From: Providencia alcalifaciens DSM 30120 | Lineage (GTDB): Bacteria; Pseudomonadota; Gammaproteobacteria; Enterobacterales; Enterobacteriaceae | NCBI RefSeq assembly: GCF_000173415.1 | Contig: NZ_ABXW01000052.1 | Location: forward strand, 1 to 64,000 | Direction: 5' to 3' | Length of the DNA: 64,000 bases | Made by a program: the position numbers and the translations under genes | The notes under the pieces: generated by a model | The model's database searches: none | Told to the model about the DNA's origin: nothing | The model's input: the letters and a program-made list of their open reading frames with translations, nothing else | Shown here: positions 21,298-32,314 of the stretch, piece after piece | Position numbering within the stretch: position 1 is the stretch's first letter | Layout of the letters: each line of letters opens with the position of its first letter

Positions 21298-22767
21298 ATG
21301 GCTAAAATAACCAATGAAATGATACAGCAGATCCTGCAACACGTAGGTGGCGGTCGTAATATCAAGCAATGCGGCAACTGCATGACCCGCTTGCGACTCA
21401 CATTACATGATGACCAATTCGTGGATAAAGCGGCAATCAAACAAATTGCGGGTGTACTTGGTGTGATTGAAAGTGATGACCAACTACAAGTTGTTCTTGG
21501 TCCTGGTAAAGCTCAAGCAGCCGCAGATCTGATGAAGCAGATGCTAGAGAGCGGCGAAGCCGATGATCTTCACGATGCGTCGGCGACGCAAGATCTGACA
21601 GAGATCGCCTCTGCGAATAAACAGCAACTTAAGAAGAAACAAACCAGTGCAGTCCATCGGTTTTTATCTAAGTTCGCGACCATTTTTACCCCATTAATTC
21701 CAGGCTTTATCGGCGCAGGTCTGTTAATGGGATTAGCGTCATTGCTAACATTATTGTCAGCAAACCAAAATTTATTCCCTGCGGATTCAACTCAGCTGGA
21801 GCATCTAAAAAGCTTAATTGCCTATATGAGCGTGTTTGGTAAAGGTCTATTCACCTTTATGGGACTGCTAATCGGTTATAATGCACAAAAAGCCTTTGGC
21901 GGAAGTGGTGTGAACGGGGCGATTATCGCAGCACTGTTTATTTTAGGCTACGATCCGGCTGCCACTAAAGGCTTCTATTCTGGTATGACAGACTTCTTTG
22001 GTTGGTATATCGACCCTAGAGGTAACATTATCGGTATCCTGATTGCCTGTATTTTCGGTGCTTGGGTCGAAAAACAAGTTCGTAAAATTATTCCTGCAAG
22101 CTTAGATATTATTTTAACCTCGACCATTACACTGCTCATCGTTGGGGCTGCTACCTTTGTTTTCATCATGCCTATCGGCGTATGGCTCTTCGAAGGAATG
22201 TCTTGGCTGTTCATGCACTTAAATGGCAACCCGATAGGAACCGCGGTATTAGCAGGCTTGTTCTTAATTGCGGTCATGTTCGGTGTCCACCAAGGTTTTA
22301 TTCCTGTGTATGTGGCATTAGTCGAAGCCCAAGGCTTTAACTCACTATTTCCAATCTTAGCAATGGCTGGAGCGGGCCAAGTCGGCGCAGCATTAGCCTT
22401 GTATGTAAAAGCGAAAAAAGGCTCCGTGACGCGTAGCCAAATTGGTGGAGCGTTATTCCCAGGCTTCTTAGGAATCGGTGAACCATTGATCTATGGTGTC
22501 ACACTACCGCGAGTAAAACCGTTTGTGACAGCCTGTTTAGGTGGTGCTGCCGGTGGGTTCTTTATTGGTGCCGTAGCCTGGATGGGTTTACCTGTTGGTT
22601 TAAATACGGTGTTCGGACCTTCCGGATTAATTGCGATTCCACTGATGACCTCTGACCAAGGCGTGCTTCCAGCCATGGCTGTGTATGCTGGCGGTGTCTT
22701 AGTTTCGTATCTGTGTGGATTCATTTTCACCTACCTGTTTGGTAGTAAAAATGTCGATTTAGATTAG
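21298..22767 (+). CDS. murP: PTS MurNAc-specific EIIBC component
   Basis: A 489-residue inner-membrane permease that imports and phosphorylates MurNAc. The EIIB domain has the phosphorylated cysteine in GNCMTRLRL (Cys28). The EIIC membrane domain runs from about residue 115 to the end ([49 protein letters not shown]). There is no EIIA domain, so it should rely on Crr as in E. coli. It is followed by a strong terminator. Confidence 0.94.
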   Translation: MAKITNEMIQQILQHVGGGRNIKQCGNCMTRLRLTLHDDQFVDKAAIKQIAGVLGVIESDDQLQVVLGPGKAQAAADLMKQMLESGEADDLHDASATQDLTEIASANKQQLKKKQTSAVHRFLSKFATIFTPLIPGFIGAGLLMGLASLLTLLSANQNLFPADSTQLEHLKSLIAYMSVFGKGLFTFMGLLIGYNAQKAFGGSGVNGAIIAALFILGYDPAATKGFYSGMTDFFGWYIDPRGNIIGILIACIFGAWVEKQVRKIIPASLDIILTSTITLLIVGAATFVFIMPIGVWLFEGMSWLFMHLNGNPIGTAVLAGLFLIAVMFGVHQGFIPVYVALVEAQGFNSLFPILAMAGAGQVGAALALYVKAKKGSVTRSQIGGALFPGFLGIGEPLIYGVTLPRVKPFVTACLGGAAGGFFIGAVAWMGLPVGLNTVFGPSGLIAIPLMTSDQGVLPAMAVYAGGVLVSYLCGFIFTYLFGSKNVDLD

Positions 22768-22787
22768 ATGATGATTTGAATTGAACG

Positions 22788-22820
22788 ATAAAAAAGGCAC
22801 TTAACGTGCCTTTTTTATTT
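22788..22820 (+). terminator. murQP terminator
   Basis: AAAAAAGGCAC - TTAAC - GTGCCTTTTTT forms a stem ending in a T run. The flanking A run makes it likely to work for the convergent exporter gene as well. Confidence 0.88.
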
Positions 22821-22832
22821 ATTGGAAATGGA

Positions 22833-23438
22833 TTACTCCAGCCAAATTAATGGCACACAAGCGGCAGTTAATATCCCCATGACCAAATTGAAAATAAACC
22901 ATGCACGTCGGCTACGTAAGAAGACACCAATCAAAGAACCAAATCCCATCCAGATCAAGCCTGCCGTTAAGTTCACCGCCACAAAAGCGATGCTCATCAA
23001 GATAATGGATTGAGTAAATAGCTCTCCAGGCAGACTAAAACTGCCTACTGCGCCTAATCCCATCATCCAGGCTTTCGGATTTAAGAACTGCAATAACCCG
23101 CCTTGGAACCAGGTTACACTTTTAGAGGCTTTGCTATCTGTTTTCAACGGCTCATAGCTAGCAGTCGCTGTTTTCCATGCCAACCATAATAAATAAATGC
23201 TACCAACGATTTTCAGCACGATATGAATTGCTGGATATAATAGTAAGAGTGCAGCAACGCCGAATGCAGACAAATAAAGAATTGACTGCATTCCAAGCAT
23301 TATTCCTAATAATAATCCGATACTACGACGGAATCCGTAGTTAGCGGCACAAGAGGTCAGCAACATATTGTTAGGGCCTGGCGTGACTGCGGCAATGAAT
23401 AAAAACGTAAAAAGCGAAAAAATTAGCCCCAGAGTCAT
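22833..23438 (-). CDS. LysE/RhtB-family amino acid exporter
   Basis: A 201-residue inner-membrane exporter of the LysE superfamily with about six membrane segments. The family signature at the N-terminus is present (FLFIAAVTPGPNNMLLTSCAANYGFRRSIG), as is FLNPKAWMMGLGAVGSF in the middle. Substrates in this family include homoserine, threonine, leucine or cysteine; the sequence does not tell which. It is convergent with murP and lies next to yheT, with no clear operon partner. Confidence 0.88.
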   Translation of the reverse strand: MTLGLIFSLFTFLFIAAVTPGPNNMLLTSCAANYGFRRSIGLLLGIMLGMQSILYLSAFGVAALLLLYPAIHIVLKIVGSIYLLWLAWKTATASYEPLKTDSKASKSVTWFQGGLLQFLNPKAWMMGLGAVGSFSLPGELFTQSIILMSIAFVAVNLTAGLIWMGFGSLIGVFLRSRRAWFIFNLVMGILTAACVPLIWLE

Positions 23439-23540
23439 TTATACTATGTTCCTCAACCTAAATATGTTTACTTGCATCACAGAAAAATAACAGTATGTTA
23501 TGTGACTCTCAAGCGTTCCCACTAAATAAAAAATAAGGCC

Positions 23541-24524
23541 ATGTCAGAAAATTTCCGCCCTATGAGTTGGGCAAAAAATCCACACCTCCAAACCTTATTA
23601 CCAAGGATCTTTCGGCGTACCCCGAAAATTGTCCCCACATGGCAGCGATTAGAATTGCCTGATGGTGATTTTATCGATCTTGCATGGAGCGAAAACCCAG
23701 AACAAGCAAGTAAAAAGCCTCGTTTAGTGATTTTTCACGGATTGGAAGGAAATTTTAAAAGCCCTTATGCTCATGGGATGTTAGAAAGCGCCCAAAAGCA
23801 AGGGTGGCTAGGCGTAATTATGCATTTTAGAGGGTGTAGCGGAGAACCTAATCGCCAAAAACGTATTTATCATTCCGGTGAAACCAGCGATGCTCGCTAT
23901 TTTTTACATTGGTTGAAACAAACCTGGGGGGATGCTCCAACTGCAGCAGTCGGTTACTCTCTTGGCGGTAATATGTTAGCCTGCTATTTAGCAGAGAATG
24001 GTGAGAATGCCGAATTGGATGCGGGTGTTGTTGTCTCTGCACCACTCATGCTAGAAGCCTGTTCCATCAAAATGGAAAAAGGTATTTCTCAACTATATCA
24101 GCGCTACCTACTTAACGGGTTAAAACGCAATGCAACGCGCAAGTTGGTACGCTACCCCGGCTCGCTTCCGCTTAATTTATTGCAACTTAAGCAGCTTAAA
24201 CGTATTCGCGAATTTGATGATGTCATTACTGCGCGCATCCACGGCTTTGATGATGCGGCGGATTATTATCAAAAATGCAGTGCGCTACCTAAATTATCAC
24301 AGATTACAAAACCCACACTGATAATCCACGCCAAAGATGACCCATTTATGGCGCCAGAAGTGGTACCAGATTTAAGTCATTTACCTGCAAATATTGAATA
24401 CCAAATGACGGAACATGGTGGGCATGTTGGATTTGTCGGTGGCAGTTTTAGAAAGCCGCAAATGTGGTTGGAAACACGTATTCCGTTGTGGTTAACATCG
24501 TATTTGAATGAGCAAAAATCATGA
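23541..24524 (+). CDS. yheT: Alpha/beta hydrolase YheT
   Basis: A 327-residue alpha/beta hydrolase of the AB-hydrolase-4 (YheT) family; its substrate is unknown. The nucleophile elbow GYSLGGN is near residue 139, the acid is in AKDDPFM near 271 and the histidine is in EHGGHVGF near 299. There is no signal peptide. The yheU start overlaps its stop by four bases (ATGA), matching the E. coli order yheT-yheU-prkB. Confidence 0.94.
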   Translation: MSENFRPMSWAKNPHLQTLLPRIFRRTPKIVPTWQRLELPDGDFIDLAWSENPEQASKKPRLVIFHGLEGNFKSPYAHGMLESAQKQGWLGVIMHFRGCSGEPNRQKRIYHSGETSDARYFLHWLKQTWGDAPTAAVGYSLGGNMLACYLAENGENAELDAGVVVSAPLMLEACSIKMEKGISQLYQRYLLNGLKRNATRKLVRYPGSLPLNLLQLKQLKRIREFDDVITARIHGFDDAADYYQKCSALPKLSQITKPTLIIHAKDDPFMAPEVVPDLSHLPANIEYQMTEHGGHVGFVGGSFRKPQMWLETRIPLWLTSYLNEQKS

Positions 24525-24739
24525 TTATTCCGTGGAAAGATCTCGCGCCTGAAACTCTAGAAAATCTCATCGAAAGTTATGTTTTACGCGAAGGCACCGA
24601 TTATGGCACCCATGAGAAAAGCTTGCAGGATAAAGTGAATGACGTGAAACGGCAGTTAGTTTCTGGCGAAATTGTGCTAGTCTGGTCTGAGTTACATGAA
24701 TCGGTAAATTTCATGCCTAATAACCAGTTTCGCCCGTAG
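24521..24739 (+). CDS. yheU: YheU family protein
   Basis: A 72-residue conserved protein of unknown function (UPF0270) that begins [29 protein letters not shown], the hallmark of the family. It overlaps yheT by four bases and precedes prkB by 48 bases. Confidence 0.95.
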   Translation: MIIPWKDLAPETLENLIESYVLREGTDYGTHEKSLQDKVNDVKRQLVSGEIVLVWSELHESVNFMPNNQFRP

Positions 24740-24787
24740 CGCTGTTTCTCAAAAATAGTGGTCATGGCGTAAAACAGGGAGTCCACT

Positions 24788-25654
24788 ATGTCAAAGAAGC
24801 ATCCGATTATTGCAGTGACGGGTTCGAGTGGCGCAGGAACAACCTCAACGAGCCAAGCATTTCGTAAGATATTCCATCAATTAAATATCCGCCCTGCGAC
24901 CCTTGAAGGGGATAGTTTTCATCGCTATACCCGCCCTGAAATGGATATGGCTATCCGTAAAGCCCGCGAACAAGGACGCCATATTAGTTATTTCGGTCCT
25001 GAAGCCAATGATTTTTCTCTACTTGAACAAACCTTAATTGACTACGCGACAACCGGTTATGGGCAGTCTCGTAAATACCTCCATACCTACGATGAAGCCG
25101 TGCCTTATGGGTTACAACCCGGTACTTTTACGCCGTGGGAGCCACTGCCATCCAATACCGACGTGTTATTCTATGAAGGGTTACATGGTGGTATTGTCAC
25201 GCCAGAACACGATGTGGCACAACATGTTGATTTGCTGGTCGGCGTTGTACCTATCGTCAACCTTGAATGGATTCAAAAGCTTATTCGTGACACCACCGAA
25301 CGGGGGCATTCTCGGGAAGCCGTGATGGATTCCGTAGTCCGTTCAATGGGGGATTATATTAACTATATTACGCCACAATTCTCCCGTACCCATATTAACT
25401 TCCAGCGCGTTCCGACGGTTGATACCTCGAACCCTTTTTCGGCAAAAGCGATTCCCTCACAGGACGAAAGTTTTATTGTGATTCGTTTCAGGGGATTAGA
25501 GCAGATTGATTTTCCCTATTTATTATCCATGCTAAATGGTTCGTTTATTTCAGCAATGAATACCATTGTGGTGCCAGGAGGGAAATTAGGTCTCGCAATG
25601 GAGCTGATTATGATGCCATTAGTGGAAAAACTCATGAAACAGCGTAATGAATAA
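24788..25654 (+). CDS. prkB: Phosphoribulokinase-like protein PrkB
   Basis: A 288-residue P-loop kinase of the phosphoribulokinase/uridine kinase family. Walker A is AVTGSSGAGTTSTS (residues 9-22), and LEGDSFHRYTRPEMD (38-52) and LFYEGLHGG are typical of enteric PrkB. It is unlikely to serve carbon fixation, as no RuBisCO genes are present; its substrate is unknown. The start follows a GGGAGTCC ribosome binding site. It lies in the yheTU-prkB cluster. Confidence 0.92.
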   Translation: MSKKHPIIAVTGSSGAGTTSTSQAFRKIFHQLNIRPATLEGDSFHRYTRPEMDMAIRKAREQGRHISYFGPEANDFSLLEQTLIDYATTGYGQSRKYLHTYDEAVPYGLQPGTFTPWEPLPSNTDVLFYEGLHGGIVTPEHDVAQHVDLLVGVVPIVNLEWIQKLIRDTTERGHSREAVMDSVVRSMGDYINYITPQFSRTHINFQRVPTVDTSNPFSAKAIPSQDESFIVIRFRGLEQIDFPYLLSMLNGSFISAMNTIVVPGGKLGLAMELIMMPLVEKLMKQRNE

Positions 25655-25731
25655 CGCGGTATTCTACTAAAATAAATTAATGATAAGATGCTTATCTTTA
25701 CTATAGATAAGCATCTGAATATAAAACACGA

Positions 25732-26136
25732 TTATACGTTTTTAATTTCGAAGCTATGAGTCACATTCACCGTTTTTTCTAACATGATTGCGACGGAGCA
25801 ATATTTTTCCGCAGAGAGTTGGACGGCGCGTTCAACGACTTTGTCGGTTAATTCACGACCAGTGACAATAAAATGTAAATTGATATCAGTGAAGTAGCAA
25901 GGCGCTTCTTCGCGGCGCTGTGACGTTAATTTCACCTCACAATCAAGAATATCCTGACGACCTTTTTGAATGATGGAAACAACGTCAATCGCACTACATC
26001 CACCCGCCGCCATTAAAACCATCTCCATTGGGCTGGGCGCTTTATCCCCTGCATTACCATCCATCATAATTTGGTGACCTGATGCTGACTCACCTAAAAA
26101 AGAGAGTCCTTCTACCCACTTTACGCGTGCTTCCAT
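25732..26136 (-). CDS. yhfA: OsmC-family protein YhfA
   Basis: A 134-residue OsmC/Ohr-fold protein. Two cysteines fit the peroxidatic pair of the fold, in AAGGCSAIDV (Cys49) and AEKYCSVAIM (Cys103). It closely resembles E. coli YhfA from MEARVKWVEGLSFLGESASGHQI onward, so the start is set at 26136 rather than 26151. Its physiological substrate is not established. It is divergent from crp, as in E. coli. Confidence 0.93.
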   Translation of the reverse strand: MEARVKWVEGLSFLGESASGHQIMMDGNAGDKAPSPMEMVLMAAGGCSAIDVVSIIQKGRQDILDCEVKLTSQRREEAPCYFTDINLHFIVTGRELTDKVVERAVQLSAEKYCSVAIMLEKTVNVTHSFEIKNV

Positions 26137-26460
26137 TTTTATTCCTCTCAAAAAATAGTGATGTTTATCGCCTCATTGTTCCATATATCTAGACAATGTT
26201 ATATCAGCATTATTAGGCTGAAGCGATACAGGGAAGACATTCGACATTGGATATGATACAAACAATGCTTAGTTGATAGGATTAAGATCAAAACTCAACG
26301 TTTCAATTGATTATATTATACAATTGATATTAATTTGCATTGGTCCATAGCAGCATTAATAATAGGCATCAATGTGACTTAATATGCTAAGCTAGACACT
26401 TTAAAGTCAGCCTTTCCCTACTTTTCGAAAGGTTGCAATAACATACAGAGGATAACGCTA
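26137..26460. promoter_or_regulatory. yhfA-crp divergent regulatory region
   Basis: A 324-base AT-rich spacer that should hold the crp and yhfA promoters. Fragments of CRP-like half sites occur (GTGAT near 26159, TGTGA near 26371), but I could not find a convincing full CRP palindrome by eye. No gene is visible. Confidence 0.4.
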
Positions 26461-27093
26461 ATGGTTCTCGGCAAGCCACAAACAGACCCTACTCTTGAAT
26501 GGTTTTTGTCACACTGCCATATTCATAAGTATCCATCCAAGAGCACTCTGATCCATCAGGGTGAAAAAGCAGAAACCCTTTACTACATTGTTAAAGGTTC
26601 AGTGGCTGTTTTAATCAAAGATGAAGAAGGCAAAGAAATGATTCTCTCTTATTTAAATCAGGGAGACTTCATTGGCGAACTTGGGTTATTTGAAGAAGGA
26701 CAGGAACGTACTGCATGGGTTCGCGCAAAAGTTGCTTGCGAAGTCGCTGAAATTTCCTATAAGAAATTCCGTCAGCTGATTCAAGTCAACCCAGATATCC
26801 TGATGCGTCTTTCTGCGCAAATGGCGAATCGCTTGCAAACCACTTCCGAAAAAGTAGGTAACCTTGCATTCTTAGACGTTACTGGTCGTATTGCTCAAAC
26901 ATTGTTAAATTTAGCAAAACAACCTGATGCGATGACTCACCCTGATGGCATGCAAATTAAAATTACCCGTCAGGAAATTGGTCAAATCGTCGGTTGTTCC
27001 CGTGAAACAGTGGGTCGTATTTTAAAAATGCTAGAAGACCAAAATTTAATCTCCGCGCATGGTAAAACAATTGTTGTCTACGGCACACGATAA
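26461..27093 (+). CDS. crp: cAMP receptor protein CRP
   Basis: A 210-residue global regulator that binds cAMP and DNA as a dimer. It starts [42 protein letters not shown] and is almost identical to E. coli CRP. The cyclic nucleotide pocket is in [19 protein letters not shown] and the recognition helix in [11 protein letters not shown]. An AGAGGATAACG ribosome binding site precedes the ATG. Likely targets inside the window are murQP and Spot 42. Confidence 0.98.
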   Translation: MVLGKPQTDPTLEWFLSHCHIHKYPSKSTLIHQGEKAETLYYIVKGSVAVLIKDEEGKEMILSYLNQGDFIGELGLFEEGQERTAWVRAKVACEVAEISYKKFRQLIQVNPDILMRLSAQMANRLQTTSEKVGNLAFLDVTGRIAQTLLNLAKQPDAMTHPDGMQIKITRQEIGQIVGCSRETVGRILKMLEDQNLISAHGKTIVVYGTR

Positions 27094-27130
27094 TTTATTT
27101 TTCCGTCTAGCTTATTAGCTGGACTCTGAA

Positions 27131-27168
27131 TAAAAAGGGTTTGTATCAGTGATATAAACCCTTTTTTA
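27131..27168 (+). terminator. crp terminator
   Basis: AAAAAGGGTTT pairs with AAACCCTTTTTT, extended by an inner GTATC / GATAT stem, and ends in a T run. Confidence 0.88.
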
Positions 27169-27291
27169 TACATGTCAGTAATATAACCTTTTCGCCTGAA
27201 CAAAAAATAACCGCGTTTTTTGATATTATAGAAAACATTCTTCTATATAGAATACTGAATAGTTAACCAATAATTATTTAGGATTTCATTC

Positions 27292-27660
27292 ATGAGACAC
27301 ATTAATAATCTAAGCCATGCAGAGTCTCTTCAGCATTTAGAGAAATACCAAAAACGCTGTATTAACACTTTCTTGAAAAAGCAGGCTTTTTTCGAACATT
27401 TAGATGCGGCAAATCGCTCAACAACAAAATGCCCCGCATTAGCGAAAAAGCCGCTGGAAAAAGTCAACAATTTGCCTCAAACACGTTTTGTATCTTCATT
27501 GAGTATTGGTCGTTTAGTTCCTAATAGCCAACCTACCCAGCATGTTTCTAAGCCGAAGGTAGCGGTTATGTTTGGTACTCATTCAAACAAAAACATTGAT
27601 ACCCATTCAATTGAATTTAATAAGAGCTTCGCATTCTTTAAGAATCTTACGAACAAATAG
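27292..27660 (+). CDS. Unrecognised 122-residue protein
   Basis: I do not recognise a family. The protein starts with a helical segment (SHAESLQHLEKYQKRCINTFLKKQAFFEHL, about residues 8-37) and then is rich in Lys, Asn, Ser and Thr without hydrophobic segments or a signal peptide. A TTTAGGATTTC ribosome binding site lies before the ATG, and a good terminator follows, so it looks like a real single gene. It occupies the crp-argD gap, where E. coli has yhfK. It may be lineage specific. Confidence 0.6.
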   Translation: MRHINNLSHAESLQHLEKYQKRCINTFLKKQAFFEHLDAANRSTTKCPALAKKPLEKVNNLPQTRFVSSLSIGRLVPNSQPTQHVSKPKVAVMFGTHSNKNIDTHSIEFNKSFAFFKNLTNK

Positions 27661-27711
27661 CATTCCAAATTTTTGCCATATGTAGCACCTTAATGAATAT
27701 GCCACACTTTT

Positions 27712-27740
27712 GCCTAACCGCTATTTGTTAGGCTTTTTTT
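27712..27740 (+). terminator. Terminator after the 122-residue protein gene
   Basis: GCCTAAC / GTTAGGC stem with an 8-base loop followed by seven T. Confidence 0.85.
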
Positions 27741-27838
27741 ATCAATTAGCTAATTATCTAAAGTCGTTTTTTTATATTGCAAGTACATATTACTGAATAA
27801 ACTAGCCTCATTTTTACATTATCAAGGTGAGGTATCAT

Positions 27839-29080
27839 ATGCCCATTTCATTCCCAAAAATTCGATGTGACACCAGTTCCGCACTCAAACTCTATATCCA
27901 AAAAACCAACCAAGGTTCATTAAGTTCTGAGACTAAAATTTCATTAATTGCCAATCAAATTGCTAAAATAAAAAGTCGTCATGATTTTTTTAATTTAAAA
28001 AATCATGAAACAGAATTAAAAGACCAAAACACCACTCACGATTTTATTATGACCACAATGGATGATGCATCATGGGATGATGAAGCATTTGAATCTTGTG
28101 AACAGTTGCCTGCTTGGAAACAAGAAATTTATGATGATTTTGCATCAAATAAATTTAAAAAATGGGATAAACAAACTAAACCATTAATCCATAATCATTA
28201 CGATGGCACGGTATTTGCTCAATATTTTAATGCTAAAGAAGAACAGCATGAAAATAGCCCCTCCCTCACGCGAACACCGTCAGACACAACCACACCACAA
28301 ATATCCCAGCCTCCAGCCATTGCATTATCTCGAAAATTAAAAACAGTGAAACAAGAAAAGAAACAGATTAATACAACAGTAAAACCAGCGGTCTTCCGTT
28401 CAGATGGCACTCTGGTAAGCGTCAAACAACAATTAGCATCCAGTGACCGACTATCTAAGCATAAATCGTCGAATTTAACGCCGGTAAACTTAACAAAAAA
28501 TAGTCAGAAAGAACACGTTACCCGACATACACCAAAATCGACGATCAAACCTGTTCGTAATGTGATATCAAAAACAACACACACCAGAATGAATTCAGCC
28601 AGTGAAAAAACTCGAGCGTCAACATCATTCAATCCGATATTAGAAGAGAGAAATGTTCCAAATGAATTTTCTTATAAAAAACCGGAAAGCCCAGCAATAC
28701 AGGAGACAAAATCTACGCCCCAAACGATAAAAACGAAGAAAATTAATGGCAATTTGATCGGACTTTACACATCAGGAAGTACAGTCAAGTCGACAACTGA
28801 CATGACGAAAAATAGGAGCACTGAAAATCAGCCAATAAAGAAAAATATCTCGCCGACAAAAACCTTCAACTCTCGATTAGAACAAGAAAAATCAATTAAT
28901 CGATTACAAAATCATCGAACTCAACAACCCATAATGCCGCAGTCACAAGATGAATTTGTTATGAATATCAACAAAGAAATGGTAAGAAATGCACAGCAAA
29001 TAGAAGCATTGAAGACCGATATTGCCGTGAAAAAACAGAAAGCAGAAATTATCAAACAGAGAATTTCCGCCCGAAAATAA
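27839..29080 (+). CDS. Unrecognised 413-residue basic low-complexity protein
   Basis: I do not recognise a family. The N-terminal 110 residues look partly ordered and acidic in places (TTMDDASWDDEAFESCEQLPAWKQEIYDDF). Residues about 130-360 are Lys/Thr/Ser/Asn/Gln-rich and probably disordered, and the last 40 form a likely coiled coil (NKEMVRNAQQIEALKTDIAVKKQKAEIIKQRI). No signal peptide or membrane segment is seen. The start at 27839 (MPISFPKIRC) lies six bases after GGTGAGG; an upstream GTG at 27827 falls inside that ribosome binding site. Composition and position next to another unknown gene suggest lineage-specific DNA. A secreted or nucleic-acid-binding protein is possible, but this is a guess. 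Confidence 0.6.
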   Translation: MPISFPKIRCDTSSALKLYIQKTNQGSLSSETKISLIANQIAKIKSRHDFFNLKNHETELKDQNTTHDFIMTTMDDASWDDEAFESCEQLPAWKQEIYDDFASNKFKKWDKQTKPLIHNHYDGTVFAQYFNAKEEQHENSPSLTRTPSDTTTPQISQPPAIALSRKLKTVKQEKKQINTTVKPAVFRSDGTLVSVKQQLASSDRLSKHKSSNLTPVNLTKNSQKEHVTRHTPKSTIKPVRNVISKTTHTRMNSASEKTRASTSFNPILEERNVPNEFSYKKPESPAIQETKSTPQTIKTKKINGNLIGLYTSGSTVKSTTDMTKNRSTENQPIKKNISPTKTFNSRLEQEKSINRLQNHRTQQPIMPQSQDEFVMNINKEMVRNAQQIEALKTDIAVKKQKAEIIKQRISARK

Positions 29081-29084
29081 GTCT

Positions 29085-29118
29085 AAAGCTCAAAGAGGTA
29101 TCACTCTCTTTGAGCTTT
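29085..29118. terminator. Hairpin between convergent genes
   Basis: A perfect 13-bp stem, AAAGCTCAAAGAG / CTCTTTGAGCTTT, with an 8-base loop lies between the 413-residue gene and argD. There is no long T tract, so it is a weak or bidirectional terminator. Confidence 0.55.
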
Positions 29119-29125
29119 GAGTTAA

Positions 29126-30370
<1,245 letters not shown>

Positions 30371-30474
30371 TTAAGTGAAAATATAAGCATCAAATATGAA
30401 TAAAAAATCAATAAAGAGCAAGAGGAAAGGGTAAAATATGCATAATTAATTTTGCTAGCCGGAAAATATAGTGA

Positions 30475-31050
30475 CTAGTATTTGAGGAAGTTACTCAACA
30501 GCTCATGACCTTGTTCGCTGAGAATACTTTCGGGATGGAATTGAACCCCTTCTATTGGCAGGGTTTTGTGGCGGATCCCCATAATTTCATCAATATCCCC
30601 GTTATTCAATGACCAAGCAGAAACATCAAAAGAAGCAGGAAGTGTTTCAGCCGCAATCACAAGAGAATGGTAGCGGGTCACAGTTAAAGGTCGGTTAAGC
30701 CCTTTAAATACCCCCTGATGGTTATGATGGATAGACGAAGTTTTGCCGTGCATCACTTCACGCGCCTTTACAACAGATGCGCCAAATGCTTGACCAATCG
30801 CTTGATGACCTAAGCAAATACCCAAAATAGGTACTTTGCCCGCAAAATATTTTATCGCTTCCAGAGAAATCCCCGCCTCATCTGGCGTACAAGGACCGGG
30901 TGAAATGACCAAATGGGTTGGAGCCAATTGTTCAATTTCTTCAATGGTAATTTCGTCATTACGTTTCACCAGCACTTCAGCCCCTAGTTCGCAAAAGTAT
31001 TGGTATAAGTTGTATGTAAATGAATCGTAATTATCAATAAGTAAAAGCAT
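30475..31050 (-). CDS. pabA: Aminodeoxychorismate synthase glutaminase subunit
   Basis: A 191-residue class I glutamine amidotransferase that supplies ammonia to PabB for 4-amino-4-deoxychorismate (folate path). The oxyanion block [13 protein letters not shown], the nucleophile Cys in [15 protein letters not shown] and the His-Glu pair in [10 protein letters not shown] are visible. TrpG is the alternative, but the argD neighbourhood and the length favour PabA. E. coli has fic and yhfG next to it; these are absent. Confidence 0.93.
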   Translation of the reverse strand: MLLLIDNYDSFTYNLYQYFCELGAEVLVKRNDEITIEEIEQLAPTHLVISPGPCTPDEAGISLEAIKYFAGKVPILGICLGHQAIGQAFGASVVKAREVMHGKTSSIHHNHQGVFKGLNRPLTVTRYHSLVIAAETLPASFDVSAWSLNNGDIDEIMGIRHKTLPIEGVQFHPESILSEQGHELLSNFLKY

Positions 31051-31474
31051 AGTAGCCTATCCGACTGATTTTTATCATTATAAGTTTTTTGTTTATGCAT
31101 AATTTATAGCGGTTAGCAATCAGAGCGCCACCCAAAATCCATAAATTTACACAAAGGGCGGCTATCATAGCACAGCCAAGACAGGAAAATAGCCTATTTA
31201 AGTCAAGTAATCTATTTTCAATATAAAAATTTCCATATAAAAATCATGGAATTATATTCACAGAGATATAACAATTTCATAATTGGACAAGAAATGCTTT
31301 AAATACAATAAAGTAAAATCACAACGGTCAGATGGGTAAAATCAGAAGATACGGTTAACCCACGAAAAAATCATGCATTCGCAAGCTAGGAAATAAGAAA
31401 AAATGCAAAGAAAGGGGTTTTAAACGAAATAAAGAGGATGATTAACGAAAACCATCCTCTTCATGAGAAAGATA
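31051..31474. other. Intergenic region between pabA and ppiA
   Basis: This 424-base AT-rich stretch holds the pabA upstream region and the ppiA terminator near its left-reading end. I see no gene for Fic or YhfG, which occupy this place in E. coli, and no convincing RNA gene. Confidence 0.5.
31430..31462 (-). terminator. ppiA terminator
   Basis: On the minus strand AAGAGGATG / CATCCTCTT form a 9-bp stem with a 12-base loop, followed by TATTT. It is 12 bases past the ppiA stop. Confidence 0.75.
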
Positions 31475-32047
31475 TTAAGGCTTTTTAATCACTTCAGCAG
31501 AAATAATCGTGATTGGTTCAACAGGAACATTTTGGTATGGTCCGACATTCTCTGTTTTGACTTTCGAAATTTTATCCGCGACATCCATTCCTTTAACCAC
31601 TTTGCCAAATACGGCATAGCCAAAATCACGCTGTCCGTGATCTAAGAATGCGTTATCAGCAACATTAATAAAGAATTGGCTTGTTGCACTGTCTTTATTT
31701 GCACTACGCGCCATCGCAATGGTTCCACGTAAATTACGTAACCCATTATCAGCTTCGTTAGCAATTGGTGCACGAGTTTGTTTTTGCTGCAATTCTTTAT
31801 TAAAACCGCCGCCTTGGATCATAAAGCCGGGAATCACACGGTGGAAAGTGGTGCCGTTGTAATAACCTTCATTAACATATTGCAGGAAGTTTTCAGTACT
31901 AACAGGGGCTTTTTTACTATTTAGCTCTAATTCAATATTACCTGCTGACGTCACTAATTTAACGTAAGTTTCACCAGCTGCTAATGCAAGAGAAGTTGTG
32001 CTCATCGCACAGACTGCCAATAATGGCACAAAAATTCGTTTCAACAT
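31475..32047 (-). CDS. ppiA: Periplasmic cyclophilin-type peptidyl-prolyl isomerase PpiA
   Basis: A 190-residue periplasmic cyclophilin. The signal peptide is [23 protein letters not shown] with cleavage near AAGE at about residue 24. Cyclophilin motifs follow: [47 protein letters not shown] and [15 protein letters not shown]. It is the last gene of the argD-pabA-ppiA segment; the next gene, engB, comes from a different neighbourhood in E. coli. Confidence 0.95.
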   Translation of the reverse strand: MLKRIFVPLLAVCAMSTTSLALAAGETYVKLVTSAGNIELELNSKKAPVSTENFLQYVNEGYYNGTTFHRVIPGFMIQGGGFNKELQQKQTRAPIANEADNGLRNLRGTIAMARSANKDSATSQFFINVADNAFLDHGQRDFGYAVFGKVVKGMDVADKISKVKTENVGPYQNVPVEPITIISAEVIKKP

Positions 32048-32314
32048 TCAAGATCCCTTTTGTTAATACCCAAAAACATATTAATGCCCAATTCTAGAGC
32101 GAAGCGGGGGTAATTGCTAAAGATTTACCTATATTTACGCCGAATAGTTAAATTTCGCTAAATATAATTAATTGTAGGACATTTAAATGAGAAAGCTTTC
32201 GCATAATGTCATTCTCAAATAGATATAGCATCAAATATCCCCCTTTTGTTGTTTGTATGCTATTCAGTCGCTATAATCCCCCAGCCTTTTGAGGCTACTC
32301 AGGGAGAACCACCA

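Noticed and set aside
25663-25731. Hairpin TGCTTATCT / AGATAAGCA after prkB
   Set aside because: The stem AGATGCTTATCT - TTACTAT - AGATAAGCATCT is real, but it lacks a T tract on either side, so I did not list it as a firm terminator; it may separate prkB from convergent yhfA.
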